Positions 1 to 6,823 are shown, counted from the stretch's first letter. The stretch is 12,062 nt of DNA from an uncultured Hyphomicrobiales bacterium (GCA_903903935.1 CAIVAX010000099.1:1-12062); one strand, 5' to 3'. Made by a program: numbers and translations. The notes: generated by a model from the sequence alone, not told the origin.

Positions 1-162
1 AAATTAAAAAATAAAATATCGCCCATATCGCCCAACTCCGGAAGTCCGGTCCAGCATCGTGCCGCCGCGAGACAGTTGGAGGGCATTAGCGCCAAAGAAG
101 GTTAATGTTGCGTCAACCTGATCGCACTATGGTGTATGCAGTGTGTGGATTAGTGCCCAATC
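1..162. other. 5' flanking region of the DUF2336 gene
   Basis: No gene longer than a few codons is visible here. The stretch starts AT-rich and contains a 9-bp tandem duplication (TATCGCCCA at 17-25 and 26-34). It also holds the CCGGA/TCCGG inverted pair at 38-49 and a CtrA-like TTAA-N7-TCAA sequence at 102-116. A 13-codon ORF (129-170) begins ATGGTG and overlaps the next start codon in another frame; I see no reason to call it real. The stretch is probably the promoter and leader of the downstream gene. Confidence 0.5.
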
Positions 163-1281
163 ATGTCTGACCCTTCTTCCAGTGACCTCCGTTTATCCGA
201 TGACCGCTGGTCAGAGCGCCTGACACGCAGCCAGAAACATATTGCCTTGATCCGGGATCTGACCGATTTTTACGTTCAAAAGCCGTTTCATAGCCAAAGT
301 GAACAGCATCAATATCAAGAATTGATCCTGCCCATGCTGGCCGATACGGATGCGCCGCTGCGCCTGTGGCTCACCCAGCAATTGGTGCCGCATCCTGCCG
401 CCCCTTGGCTTGTGTTGGCTGCACTGGCCTTGGTCGATGACAGTTGCGCCGAAGTCATTTTGACTCAGCGCGAAACAATGCCAGTGAATATTCAAATGGA
501 ACTCGCCCGCATGGGCAGTTCGAAACTTGCCTCCCTAATGGCCCAACGCTCCGATCTAACGCCGGATACACGTGGCCACTTGCTGCAAAGGCCCGAGGGC
601 GCGCAGATTGCGCACTTCCTCAAAGCCCCACGCAAGGCTGTAAAAGCTGCATCCAGTGCGCCTGCACAATCGACAGCGACTGCCACTGCGCAAACTGCAC
701 AGAGCGAGTCACCGCTGTCCCTCATGCCGCTTTTTCTCGAAGCGACGATCAGCCAGCGCAGCGACATTCTGCTGGCAGCCGAGCGCGAGGCCCTGCGCCT
801 TGCCAATAGTCCCGATGCCCGCGGCCTCGACATCAAGGCTTGCATTGAGCTGATCTCGCTTGCCAAAGCACGCAATCTTGAGCTGTTCACCCAACGCCTC
901 TCGCAGGCTCTGGCCTGCCAGATCGAGCAAAGTCAGGCGCTCATCCGCGATGGTCAGGCCTTGGCGATGGCTTTGCTGGCCTTGGGCATGCCGACCAATT
1001 CCTGCCTTGAAGTCTTCACTTATTTGCAAGACGTGTCAGGCGATGTGACTGTGCGCATGCGGGGTCTTGAGCATATTCTCGAGCATGTCTCGCGCCGCGC
1101 CGCGCGTATGATTGTGCGCTCTATTTTGGGTGTTGATTGGCATGCCTCGGGTGTCAAAGCCAATGCGCGCCTGCAAGAGAGTGCCAAACCAGCGCTGCAG
1201 GGGCGTGGGCACGAACGTGACGTGCTTCAGACTGACCCCAGCAAAGCGCTCAATGACCACAGATTGCGGCAAACGGGCTGA
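163..1281 (+). CDS. DUF2336 family protein
   Basis: This is a 372-residue soluble, mostly helical protein with no signal peptide or membrane segment. Residues about 25-155 resemble the N-terminal part of DUF2336: an initial segment LIRDLTDFYV, then HEAT-like helices rich in Leu and Ala (PWLVLAALAL, MELARMGSSKLASLMAQR). An Ala/Thr/Ser-rich linker (about 155-183) joins it to a second helical half (about 185-325). DUF2336 proteins are typical of alphaproteobacteria and have no assigned biochemical role. The first ATG has only a poor ribosome binding site (a GGAT about 10 bases upstream), and no better in-frame start is nearby. The gene is monocistronic and converges on the DUF1491 gene. The family call rests on recognition of the overall pattern; function is unknown. 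Confidence 0.72.
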   Translation: MSDPSSSDLRLSDDRWSERLTRSQKHIALIRDLTDFYVQKPFHSQSEQHQYQELILPMLADTDAPLRLWLTQQLVPHPAAPWLVLAALALVDDSCAEVILTQRETMPVNIQMELARMGSSKLASLMAQRSDLTPDTRGHLLQRPEGAQIAHFLKAPRKAVKAASSAPAQSTATATAQTAQSESPLSLMPLFLEATISQRSDILLAAEREALRLANSPDARGLDIKACIELISLAKARNLELFTQRLSQALACQIEQSQALIRDGQALAMALLALGMPTNSCLEVFTYLQDVSGDVTVRMRGLEHILEHVSRRAARMIVRSILGVDWHASGVKANARLQESAKPALQGRGHERDVLQTDPSKALNDHRLRQTG

Positions 1282-1309
1282 TCAAGACTTCTGATGAGCT
1301 CAGATGTTA

Positions 1310-1341
1310 AGCTGTCATATTATTTAGCTGTCATGCTATTT
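1310..1341. repeat. 16-bp imperfect tandem repeat at the DUF1491 stop codon
   Basis: Two adjacent 16-mers, AGCTGTCATATTATTT (1310-1325) and AGCTGTCATGCTATTT (1326-1341), match at 14 of 16 positions. A degenerate third start (AGTTTTCAT, 1342-1350) follows inside the DUF1491 coding end. The repeat lies between the convergent DUF2336 and DUF1491 genes and includes two of the three bases of the DUF1491 stop codon. Confidence 0.75.
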
Positions 1342-1687
1342 AGTTTTCATGCGCCAGATCGAGGAAACAACGGCCCCTTCGGTCTTCCACTTCGATCAAC
1401 CAGAGATCAGGGTCAAATTTGATCTCTTTGGCTATGCGCTCTTCCACCTGTAGGGGATCAATCCAGGGCTGATCATGCACGCGGCGCCAGACCCGATCTA
1501 TCCCGCGCTCGGCCAATTCACTCTGTGGTGCTGGACCATAAAGCGCCGCCTGACCATCCAGCCGATCAATTTTGACAAAGATGGCGCCAGCTTCAGCCGC
1601 ACCGCGCCGACGCAAAGCGGCATAGGCGCCCTCACTTGAACAGCGCCGAAGATAAGCCGCAACAAAAATGTCAGCGCGTAAATGCAT
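1340..1687 (-). CDS. DUF1491 family protein
   Basis: This is a 115-residue soluble protein when started at the ATG at 1687 (MHLRADIFVAAYLRR). Starting at the upstream TTG (1693) would add only two residues and overlap the previous gene. The family pattern is clear: an N-terminal AAYLRRC segment, the central RRRGAAEAGAIFVKIDR, the LYGPAPQSE motif, and a C-terminal FDPDLWLIEVED motif. DUF1491 is a small alphaproteobacterial family of unknown function. The ATG lies two bases after the TGA of the peptidoglycan-binding-domain gene, and no strong Shine-Dalgarno sequence is visible, so translational coupling is likely. It is the last gene of the three-gene minus-strand operon that starts with the histidine kinase. 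Confidence 0.85.
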   Translation of the reverse strand: MHLRADIFVAAYLRRCSSEGAYAALRRRGAAEAGAIFVKIDRLDGQAALYGPAPQSELAERGIDRVWRRVHDQPWIDPLQVEERIAKEIKFDPDLWLIEVEDRRGRCFLDLAHEN

Positions 1688-1689
1688 GA

Positions 1690-2532
1690 TCAAGGAATGG
1701 CAATGTGAGATTGCGTCGATAATTCCTTGATCGTTTTTGGTGTCAATTCTCCCGTGACGGCAATATTGCGGTCGCGTTCAAATTTCTCGATCGCCTGACG
1801 TGTTGATGTCCCCATCATCCCATCTGCTTTTAACACAAAGCCGAGTTTGATCAGCGCGCGTTGCGCAGATTGGACACGGGTCTTATCAGCCTCGCTGGGC
1901 GCGGCAGATGACGAAGAGCTTGGACCAATCAAAGCAGCAATGGGATCGCGCGCAGCTTTAATGTCATTAATCTCGCTGGAGCGTGGGCGGGCTTGCGGCT
2001 GAGCTGCGCTGGCGGATGGAGGCTTGCTGGACGTCACAGGCGCTAGACTTGCGCCCAAAGCCAAAGCACCAATGGGATCACCTGAACGTTGGATCTGATC
2101 ACTCTGGCGCTGCGCCACACCAGGGGCTGCCACCTGCCCGCCAGGTGCATTGGCACTCACAGGGGTGGATGCAAATTGACTTGATGCAGCAGGGTTTGGC
2201 GCAACGGGCTTGCGCGCCTCAGGCACGGGCACACTGCCAAACAAGGGCGCGGGATGGCGTGCTGTTTGGAAGAACAACGCATTGACACCAATGCCGACAA
2301 GAACAGCGGAAAAAGCTGCGCCCAAAATCGTACGGGCCGGACGATAGCCCAAGATGTGCAGCAGTAAGAAGCGTTTTTGGGCTTGTGGCTTTTGCCCTGC
2401 AGTAGACTTTTTTCTGTCGGCCGGACCGGTCAGGACAAAGTCCATATCATTACGGGCGAGAGCTTCACGCAATTTTCTTCTCCATTGGCGGAAGGCTTGT
2501 AGGGGCGCGCGGCGCAGAGGTGTGATGCGCAT
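1690..2532 (-). CDS. membrane-anchored peptidoglycan-binding domain protein
   Basis: This 280-residue protein has a basic cytoplasmic N-terminus (1-66), one transmembrane segment (about 67-88), and a long Pro/Ala/Ser-rich, presumably periplasmic linker (about 92-215). It ends with a PG_binding_1 domain (about 219-273) that includes VQSAQRALIKLGF, the DGMMGTSTRQAIEKFERD core and VTGELTPKTIKEL. Such domains bind peptidoglycan; no catalytic domain is present, so the role is probably a wall anchor or sensor. The linker contains two related segments, SGDPIGALALG (150-160) and ARDPIAALIG (194-203). The start at 2532 overlaps the upstream kinase gene by 68 bp. An internal ATG at 2445 (residue 30, MDFVLTGPADRK) would remove the overlap and is a realistic alternative. 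The order kinase, wall-binding protein, DUF1491 suggests an envelope-linked unit, but that is inference. Confidence 0.8.
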   Translation of the reverse strand: MRITPLRRAPLQAFRQWRRKLREALARNDMDFVLTGPADRKKSTAGQKPQAQKRFLLLHILGYRPARTILGAAFSAVLVGIGVNALFFQTARHPAPLFGSVPVPEARKPVAPNPAASSQFASTPVSANAPGGQVAAPGVAQRQSDQIQRSGDPIGALALGASLAPVTSSKPPSASAAQPQARPRSSEINDIKAARDPIAALIGPSSSSSAAPSEADKTRVQSAQRALIKLGFVLKADGMMGTSTRQAIEKFERDRNIAVTGELTPKTIKELSTQSHIAIP

Positions 2533-4294
2533 AGGTTTCGATCTGCGCTATCTTATCGGTGACGGTCATGCGCCGACAATCGAGGGGAAGTCGGATCGTA
2601 AAACAACTCCCCTCACCAACCATGCTTTCGACCGCAATATTCCCCCCATGCAGGCCAACAAGACCGCAGACAACTGAAAGACCAAGGCCTGTGCCTTCAT
2701 AAGCGCGATCATAATTCGTCTGCGCCTGAAAGAAGGGATTGCCCAAATTGCTCAAATCCTGCGCTGCAATGCCAATGCCTGTATCGGTAACCATGATCAG
2801 AATGGAATTGCCTTCTTGGCGCAGGCTCAATTTCACATTGCCGCGATCGGGCGTGAATTTGACGGCATTGGATAGAAGATTGAGGACACTCTGTTTGCAG
2901 GCCCGCTTATCGGCAACAATATCTTCGATCCGCACCGGAATATCTTTTTCCAAGCGGATCTGCTTAGATCCCGCTTTCAGGCTCACAATGTCAAAACATT
3001 GATCCACGAGCGGCGCCAGTGCAAAGGGCTCAGGGGTGAGCTCAAAGCGGCCGGATTGAATTTTCGACACATCCAAAATCGAATTGACGACGGACAGCAA
3101 ATGCTCGCCCGACGATTGGATGATATTGGCATATTCAACAATCTTGGCTCTGTCCTTGGGCACGAGTGCATCATTGCCCAGAATTTCCGAAAAGCCGATG
3201 ATGGCATTTAAAGGCGTGCGCAATTCATGGCTGACACAAGCCAGAAATTGATCTTTCCAGATCGTCGACCCCTCAGCTTGCCCCTGTGCCAAAGCCAATT
3301 GGGTTTCAACCTCTTTAGACTGCGTCATGTCGCGGATAATGCCGAGAACTTCGGCAGTCTCTTCCAACTGAGCGGGGTTGAGACAGCGCGCCCGCACCTC
3401 GACCCAGATAAAGACCGGCGCATCAAAGGACGTCACATCATTGCGCACGGTGCCAGATCGCAACCGCATCTGCGCGCTCAATGTCTCAGGACTGCGCACA
3501 GAATCTGATATGAGCCGCAGAAAGGCTGGTCTATCGGCCACATGCACACGCTCAAATAAACCGCGCCCCATCAGATCGCCGCTGCTCAAGCCTAGAATAT
3601 CTGAAGGATCGCGGCTCACTGCAGCAACCGCGCCGGTGCGATCAAAGCGAAGGACAATATCCTGCATGGTTGCGCAGAGTGCAGAAAACTGACCCTCCTC
3701 TGCCGCAGAACGGCGGGTCCGAATATAAGCTATCTGCATTCCCAACACACACAGAGAGCAGGCCGCAGCCACAGCAGGAATCAACAAGAGGGCTTCCCAT
3801 ATGCCGGGGGCATGGGCGGGAGCATGGATCCATCCCTGACTTTGCAAACCGCCAATCAGCAGGGCAGAGCCACAGGTCAAGACTGCCGAGACCTTCAGCC
3901 ATTGTGCAGAAGCAAGGAAATTTATTTCAACGATTGCCACGATCATCCAGGCATAAGTGGCAGGCATGGACAGGCCGCCTTGCAGACTGACCAGAAGAGC
4001 TGTGGTGAGAATAGTCAGGCTACTCCAGATCAAACCGCGGCGCAGATCGCCGCGCCGGGAGACATGGCGGACAGCCCCCAAAATCATCACCAGCCCGGCA
4101 TAAGCTGCCGCATGCAAAAAGGTCGGCACGCCCAAAAGGGTGAGATCGAGCAGCAGCAGAATGAGACCAAAGGCCGCCGCCACCAAATGCGCTGCAAGAA
4201 AATGGACATGGCTAAGACGTTCAATCTCATCGCCCCGGGCACTTTCGTGCACAAGGGCTGATAGACGATCCATCAAACTTGCCAGAGGGGTCAC
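2465..4294 (-). CDS. membrane PAS-domain sensor histidine kinase, DivJ/PleC/PdhS type
   Basis: This 609-residue hybrid-free sensor kinase has about six N-terminal transmembrane helices (about 31-54, 58-76, 88-105, 112-128, 131-150, 165-190). A PAS domain follows (about 203-325, ending GIIRDMTQSKEVE), then HisKA with the phosphoacceptor His356 in SHELRTPLNAIIGFSE. The HATPase_c domain shows the N box LNLLSNAVKF (471-480), G1 DTGIGI (504-509), F box PFFQ (520-523) and G2 GTGLGLS (534-540). All catalytic motifs are intact and there is no receiver domain, so it should phosphorylate a separate regulator. The HisKA sequence and architecture resemble the DivJ/PleC/PdhS kinases that act on DivK in alphaproteobacteria; assignment to DivJ itself is not proven. 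The start is GTG (4294); an ATG at residue 8 is an alternative. After residue 572 a polar tail of about 37 residues extends past the ATPase domain and overlaps the next gene. It is the first gene of the operon. Confidence 0.88.
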   Translation of the reverse strand: MTPLASLMDRLSALVHESARGDEIERLSHVHFLAAHLVAAAFGLILLLLDLTLLGVPTFLHAAAYAGLVMILGAVRHVSRRGDLRRGLIWSSLTILTTALLVSLQGGLSMPATYAWMIVAIVEINFLASAQWLKVSAVLTCGSALLIGGLQSQGWIHAPAHAPGIWEALLLIPAVAAACSLCVLGMQIAYIRTRRSAAEEGQFSALCATMQDIVLRFDRTGAVAAVSRDPSDILGLSSGDLMGRGLFERVHVADRPAFLRLISDSVRSPETLSAQMRLRSGTVRNDVTSFDAPVFIWVEVRARCLNPAQLEETAEVLGIIRDMTQSKEVETQLALAQGQAEGSTIWKDQFLACVSHELRTPLNAIIGFSEILGNDALVPKDRAKIVEYANIIQSSGEHLLSVVNSILDVSKIQSGRFELTPEPFALAPLVDQCFDIVSLKAGSKQIRLEKDIPVRIEDIVADKRACKQSVLNLLSNAVKFTPDRGNVKLSLRQEGNSILIMVTDTGIGIAAQDLSNLGNPFFQAQTNYDRAYEGTGLGLSVVCGLVGLHGGNIAVESMVGEGSCFTIRLPLDCRRMTVTDKIAQIETYAHHTSAPRAPTSLPPMEKKIA

Positions 4295-4484
4295 TCAACG
4301 CTCACTCAAAACAGATACGAAAACACAGGGGAGCAAAATCGCAGCCCGGCCTTAAGTGAACCCTAAGCGGAAAAAGGCCCTTTTGGGGAAAATCGGGCTT
4401 AAAGCCCCTCGTTTGGCTCATTTTGGAGCAAGCGGGCCTGATTTGGAGCTCTAGCGCGCGGCTGACGTTAAAAAAGCCGTATCA

Positions 4485-4492
4485 ATGGTTAA
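4485..4492 (-). promoter_or_regulatory. candidate CtrA half-site (TTAACCAT)
   Basis: The minus strand reads TTAACCAT, an exact match to the conserved alphaproteobacterial CtrA half-site. It lies about 190 bases upstream of the DivJ/PleC-type kinase start and about 100 bases upstream of the DUF5330 start. A single 8-mer is weak evidence by itself, but the neighbouring kinase family belongs to the CtrA-DivK network. Confidence 0.35.
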
Positions 4493-4531
4493 TCAATCCT
4501 CGCCAAAATAGTCCGAAATTGAGTTTTTTCC

Positions 4532-4582
4532 TTGAACGGCTGTTCAGTCGGGCCTGTTAGAACAGGCTATCGCAAAAGCGAT
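4532..4582 (+). promoter_or_regulatory. candidate promoter and three consecutive inverted repeats before DUF5330-sufE
   Basis: TTGAAC (4532-4537), a 17-base spacer and TGTTAG (4555-4560) form a weak sigma70-like promoter. Three dyads follow one another closely: TGAAC-N4-GTTCA (4533-4546), GCCTGTT-AG-AACAGGC (4552-4567) and ATCGC-AAAA-GCGAT (4569-4582). The first covers the candidate -35 element, the second covers the -10 element, and the third would be a small stem-loop at the 5' end of the message next to the start codon. The dyads are directly visible; the promoter call is tentative. Confidence 0.35.
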
Positions 4583-4592
4583 GGGGCTAGTC

Positions 4593-5012
4593 ATGTTGTT
4601 CATGCTGAGAAGTGTCTTCTGGTTGGGACTGGTATTTTCGACCATGGATTGGTCTGGGGGCAGTCTGAGCCAAGATCTGGGTAAAGATCTGACGGCCAGC
4701 GCACAAAGCGCCATGACACGTGCTGTGGAGTCCACAAGTTCGACCTGTTCGAGCGATATGCAGGCCTGCGCGTTGGTCCTGACACGAGCGCAGCTGATTG
4801 GCACGGGCGTCAGCGAGGCGGTAAACGCATCAGTGCCTGCCCTAGCCAAAGTTCCAACTCAATCGGCACCAGCAAAAGCCCCCGCTCAGAAGCAGCAGAG
4901 CGGTTCGGCCAAAATCGAGAAATCCAAGAGCGCGCATGTTGATCAGGGCTTGCAAAAAGTATCGCTAGAAAAAGTCTCACTTGAAAAGCCTTCTGGAAAA
5001 AAAGCCGGCTAA
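4593..5012 (+). CDS. DUF5330-like small membrane or exported protein
   Basis: The start was placed at the second ATG (4593), which gives 139 residues, because family members as I recall them begin directly with a hydrophobic MFF/MLF-type segment and because GGGG (4583-4586) is suitably spaced. The first ATG (4581) would add only MGLV. One hydrophobic N-terminal segment (about 3-18) serves as a signal or anchor. A short domain follows (about 25-80) with two cysteines, C52 and C59, spaced as in DUF5330 and able to form a disulfide outside the cytoplasm. The tail (about 84-139) is low-complexity, rich in Ala, Lys and Gln, and ends with a duplicated KVSLE segment. It is 56 bases upstream of sufE on the same strand, an arrangement I recall from other Rhizobiales. 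Function is unknown. Confidence 0.65.
   Translation: MLFMLRSVFWLGLVFSTMDWSGGSLSQDLGKDLTASAQSAMTRAVESTSSTCSSDMQACALVLTRAQLIGTGVSEAVNASVPALAKVPTQSAPAKAPAQKQQSGSAKIEKSKSAHVDQGLQKVSLEKVSLEKPSGKKAG
4956..4985 (+). repeat. 15-bp imperfect tandem repeat in the DUF5330 gene tail
   Basis: AAAGTATCGCTAGAA (4956-4970) and AAAGTCTCACTTGAA (4971-4985) match at 12 of 15 bases and encode KVSLE twice. The repeat keeps the reading frame and lies in the non-conserved Lys-rich tail. Confidence 0.7.
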
Positions 5013-5068
5013 ATTAAATCTGGCTAATGGCAAGCAGTTGATCCTATAGAGGCAGGACGAGGTGTTTC

Positions 5069-5506
5069 ATGCCGCTGCCAGATATTGACGAATTGATCGA
5101 GAATTTCAGCCTGATCGAGGATTGGGAAGAGCGCTATCGCTATGTGATTGAGCTGGGCAAAGAGCTCGAGCCTTTGCCAGAGGCAGCGCATAATGAGAGC
5201 AATAAAGTGCGCGGTTGCGCCAGTCAGGTCTGGGTGGAAACCAATTTGCAGGCCCGCCTGGGGCAATCGCCTGTGCTAGCGTTTCGTGGCGATAGTGATG
5301 CCCATATTGTCAAAGGATTGGTGCTGATTGTGCTGGCCTATTATTCCGGCCGCGGGGCGGATGAAATCTTGCAGCGCAATGCTTTGGATCTGTTTGAACA
5401 GCTCGGCTTGAGCGCGCATTTAACGCCGCAAAGATCCAATGGTGTGCGCGCTATGATCGAGCGCATCAGGGCGGATGCGAGAGCCGCCCTGATGTCTCAG
5501 TCTTAA
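5069..5506 (+). CDS. sufE: SufE family cysteine desulfuration protein
   Basis: This 145-residue cytoplasmic protein has the usual length for SufE. SufE accepts persulfide sulfur from the cysteine desulfurase SufS on its active-site cysteine and passes it to the Fe-S scaffold. Visible marks are the N-terminal IDELIENFSLIEDWEERYRY helix region and the active-site loop KVRGCASQVWV with Cys50. Further marks are FRGDSDAHIVKGLVLIVLAYYSG and the ending LGLSAHLTPQRSNGVRAMIERIR. A good ribosome binding site (AGGACGAGG, ending 6 bases before the ATG) supports the start. No suf cluster is nearby, as is common for a stand-alone sufE in Rhizobiales. The last coding codons form a perfect 11-bp hairpin. The gene converges on the DUF6456 gene with 4 bases between stop codons. 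Confidence 0.93.
   Translation: MPLPDIDELIENFSLIEDWEERYRYVIELGKELEPLPEAAHNESNKVRGCASQVWVETNLQARLGQSPVLAFRGDSDAHIVKGLVLIVLAYYSGRGADEILQRNALDLFEQLGLSAHLTPQRSNGVRAMIERIRADARAALMSQS
5464..5494 (+). terminator. strong 11-bp hairpin inside the sufE 3' end
   Basis: CATCAGGGCGG (5464-5474) and CCGCCCTGATG (5484-5494) are perfect reverse complements around a 9-base loop, just before the sufE stop codon. A run of T does not follow clearly (TCTCAGTCTT), so this is terminator-like or a 3'-stabilising structure, not a textbook intrinsic terminator. Confidence 0.45.
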
Positions 5507-5508
5507 GC

Positions 5509-5525
5509 CCTCACGCCTCGTGAGG
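5509..5525. terminator. short hairpin between convergent sufE and DUF6456 genes
   Basis: CCTCAC (5509-5514) pairs with GTGAGG (5520-5525) around a 5-base loop. It covers the stop codon of the minus-strand gene and sits 3 bases after the sufE stop. It lacks a T run on either strand. It may act with the larger sufE hairpin as a bidirectional 3' end. Confidence 0.35.
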
Positions 5526-6416
5526 CGCTTGATTGCTCTGCTGTGCCCCAGACAATGACGGGCGATAATCTGTTGCGCCCCAATGCCGGATTTTATGACT
5601 CATGCGCTCAGGATCGGGCATAGGCTCATAGCCGTAATGACGGGCTAATTGATGCAGTGCCAGCGCCAGAACAACTTTGGCGGATCGAGCGGGCCAACCG
5701 CGCTCGCTTTCGATTGTCTCCAGACCTTTGAGAAAGCCGCAGACATCGAGCAAGAGATCGGCTGAGTCTGAGCCAACGGACTTGAGCGCGCGATCAACCC
5801 TTTGGCGTGCAGCAATCACCTGATCAGAATAAGTCAGGCCGCGCTGACCGCCATCGGCTTTGACCACAGCTGTCCAATTGCTGGTGGTACGCGGGAGAAT
5901 AGAAGCTGCGGTGAGATCGCGACGCAAGCGCTCGCCCGCCTGCAGACATATGGGATCAATCAAGGCCTGACCTGTGCGTGATTTGCGCGAGGCAAGCCAA
6001 GCCAGTGGACTTTCTTGCACATTGATCAAAACGGATTGAGGCTGGCCGTGCACTTGCACGTCTTTGCGCTCGAGCACGCTATGCTGGGCTTGAAAGGGAT
6101 CGATCTGCTCTGGCGCCGTTAAGCGCGCCAATGCGGAGCGACCTTCGGGCATGATGAGCATGCGCGCGCGTTCATGGGCAGGATTGTGCCAATGCACGTA
6201 ACCTAATGCCAGCAATTCGCGCCCGACAGATTGCGGGGCTGAGGCAATCTGCACCGAGACCGCGTTGCGCTGGCCCGTCACAGCCAATGTGCCGGGGCGA
6301 GGATGATCGGTGAGCCAACCATAAGCGCCCTCTTTGGCCAGCGCGCTCAACAGACGCAAAGCCGCCGCTGAGGGGCTCTTTGTGTGATCTTGAGAGACAT
6401 TGATCTGCTTGCTCAT
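5511..6416 (-). CDS. DUF6456 domain protein
   Basis: This 301-residue soluble protein has two parts. The N-terminal half (about 15-100) looks like a winged-helix style region (AAALRLLSALAKEGAYGWL, then VGRELLALGYVHWH and RMLIMPEGRSAL). The C-terminal DUF6456 domain (about 135-262) shows ESPLAWLASRKSRTG, AGERLRRDLTAASILPR, NWTAVV, LLLDVCGFLKGLETIESERGW and PARSAKVVLALALHQLARHYG. DUF6456 proteins are known from alphaproteobacteria and annotated as probable DNA-binding or regulatory proteins without a defined role. The ATG overlaps the stop of the DnaA-C-like gene in an ATGA (6413-6416), so the two are translationally coupled and probably act together. The tail after residue 265 is polar and not conserved as far as I can tell. 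Confidence 0.8.
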   Translation of the reverse strand: MSKQINVSQDHTKSPSAAALRLLSALAKEGAYGWLTDHPRPGTLAVTGQRNAVSVQIASAPQSVGRELLALGYVHWHNPAHERARMLIMPEGRSALARLTAPEQIDPFQAQHSVLERKDVQVHGQPQSVLINVQESPLAWLASRKSRTGQALIDPICLQAGERLRRDLTAASILPRTTSNWTAVVKADGGQRGLTYSDQVIAARQRVDRALKSVGSDSADLLLDVCGFLKGLETIESERGWPARSAKVVLALALHQLARHYGYEPMPDPERMSHKIRHWGATDYRPSLSGAQQSNQAPHEA

Positions 6417-6796
6417 GAGTGCACCGCCTGTGTGAGAAGGCCCTGACTAAAGCTTTGCGCATGAGCGCGCAGCGCGGTTTCCAAAAGATCAAGACTCCAA
6501 TCAAAAGCCTTTGTGTCACGCGCATCCTCGATCAAGGCGCAAGCCCGTCGCAGGCTGGAGGGATGACGATGAAAGCTGGGCGAGAGAATCTGCACCCTTT
6601 GTCCCAGAGCGACATGAGCCAGATAAATTGCCGCGCGCCGCGCCCTCACAACAGGCCGGCGCTGGCGGGTGGGGGCAGTAATCTGCCGATCAGATACGGC
6701 GAAAATCCGGGCCGCTATGGCACGTGCCGTCAAGGCGATTGAATGACCAAATAAAAATTTTTCTCTACGCAATTGCTGATGTGGACTGACTAGCAT
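6413..6796 (-). CDS. small DnaA domain IV-like helix-turn-helix protein
   Basis: In this 127-residue protein, residues about 51-110 follow the pattern of the C-terminal DNA-binding domain of DnaA: RARRAAIYLAHVALGQ, a helix-turn-helix region, then RRACALIEDARD and a last helix. The DnaA signature (DHTTVLHA-like) is replaced by HPSSLRRA, so specific DnaA-box recognition is not assured. No AAA+ domain is present. Small proteins of this type are known in Rhizobiales and are sometimes misnamed DnaA. A strong ribosome binding site (GGAGG, 7 bases before the ATG on the minus strand) and a TATAAT -10 box lie just upstream. It is the first gene of the coupled pair with DUF6456. The role is inferred as transcriptional regulation; the target is unknown. 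Confidence 0.7.
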   Translation of the reverse strand: MLVSPHQQLRREKFLFGHSIALTARAIAARIFAVSDRQITAPTRQRRPVVRARRAAIYLAHVALGQRVQILSPSFHRHPSSLRRACALIEDARDTKAFDWSLDLLETALRAHAQSFSQGLLTQAVHS

Positions 6797-6823
6797 GGCA
6801 CTCCCTCCAAAGAAGGACAGTGT

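Larger units (their letters stand above)
4295..4592. other. divergent intergenic region with many inverted repeats
   Basis: No gene is visible in these 298 bases between the histidine kinase (-) and the DUF5330 gene (+). The left part has overlapping short dyads, the clearest being GGGCTT-A-AAGCCC (4395-4407). It also has a short direct repeat, TTTTGGAGC and ATTTGGAGC, around 4421-4449. The middle contains TTAACCAT on the minus strand (4485-4492). The right end has three consecutive inverted repeats leading into the DUF5330 start. It presumably carries the promoters of both operons. Confidence 0.55.

Noticed and set aside
129-170. 13-codon ORF overlapping the DUF2336 start, a possible leader peptide
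   Set aside because: No ribosome binding site, no run of regulatory codons and no attenuator-like stem pair.
3812-4261. 149-residue open frame opposite the histidine kinase membrane region
   Set aside because: It lies antisense to well-supported transmembrane helices of the kinase and its product is Gln/His/Lys-rich without family features.
4533-4567. LexA (SOS) box near the DUF5330 start
   Set aside because: The alphaproteobacterial GTTC-N7-GTTC direct repeat is not present; the GAAC-N4-GTTC dyad has the wrong spacing.
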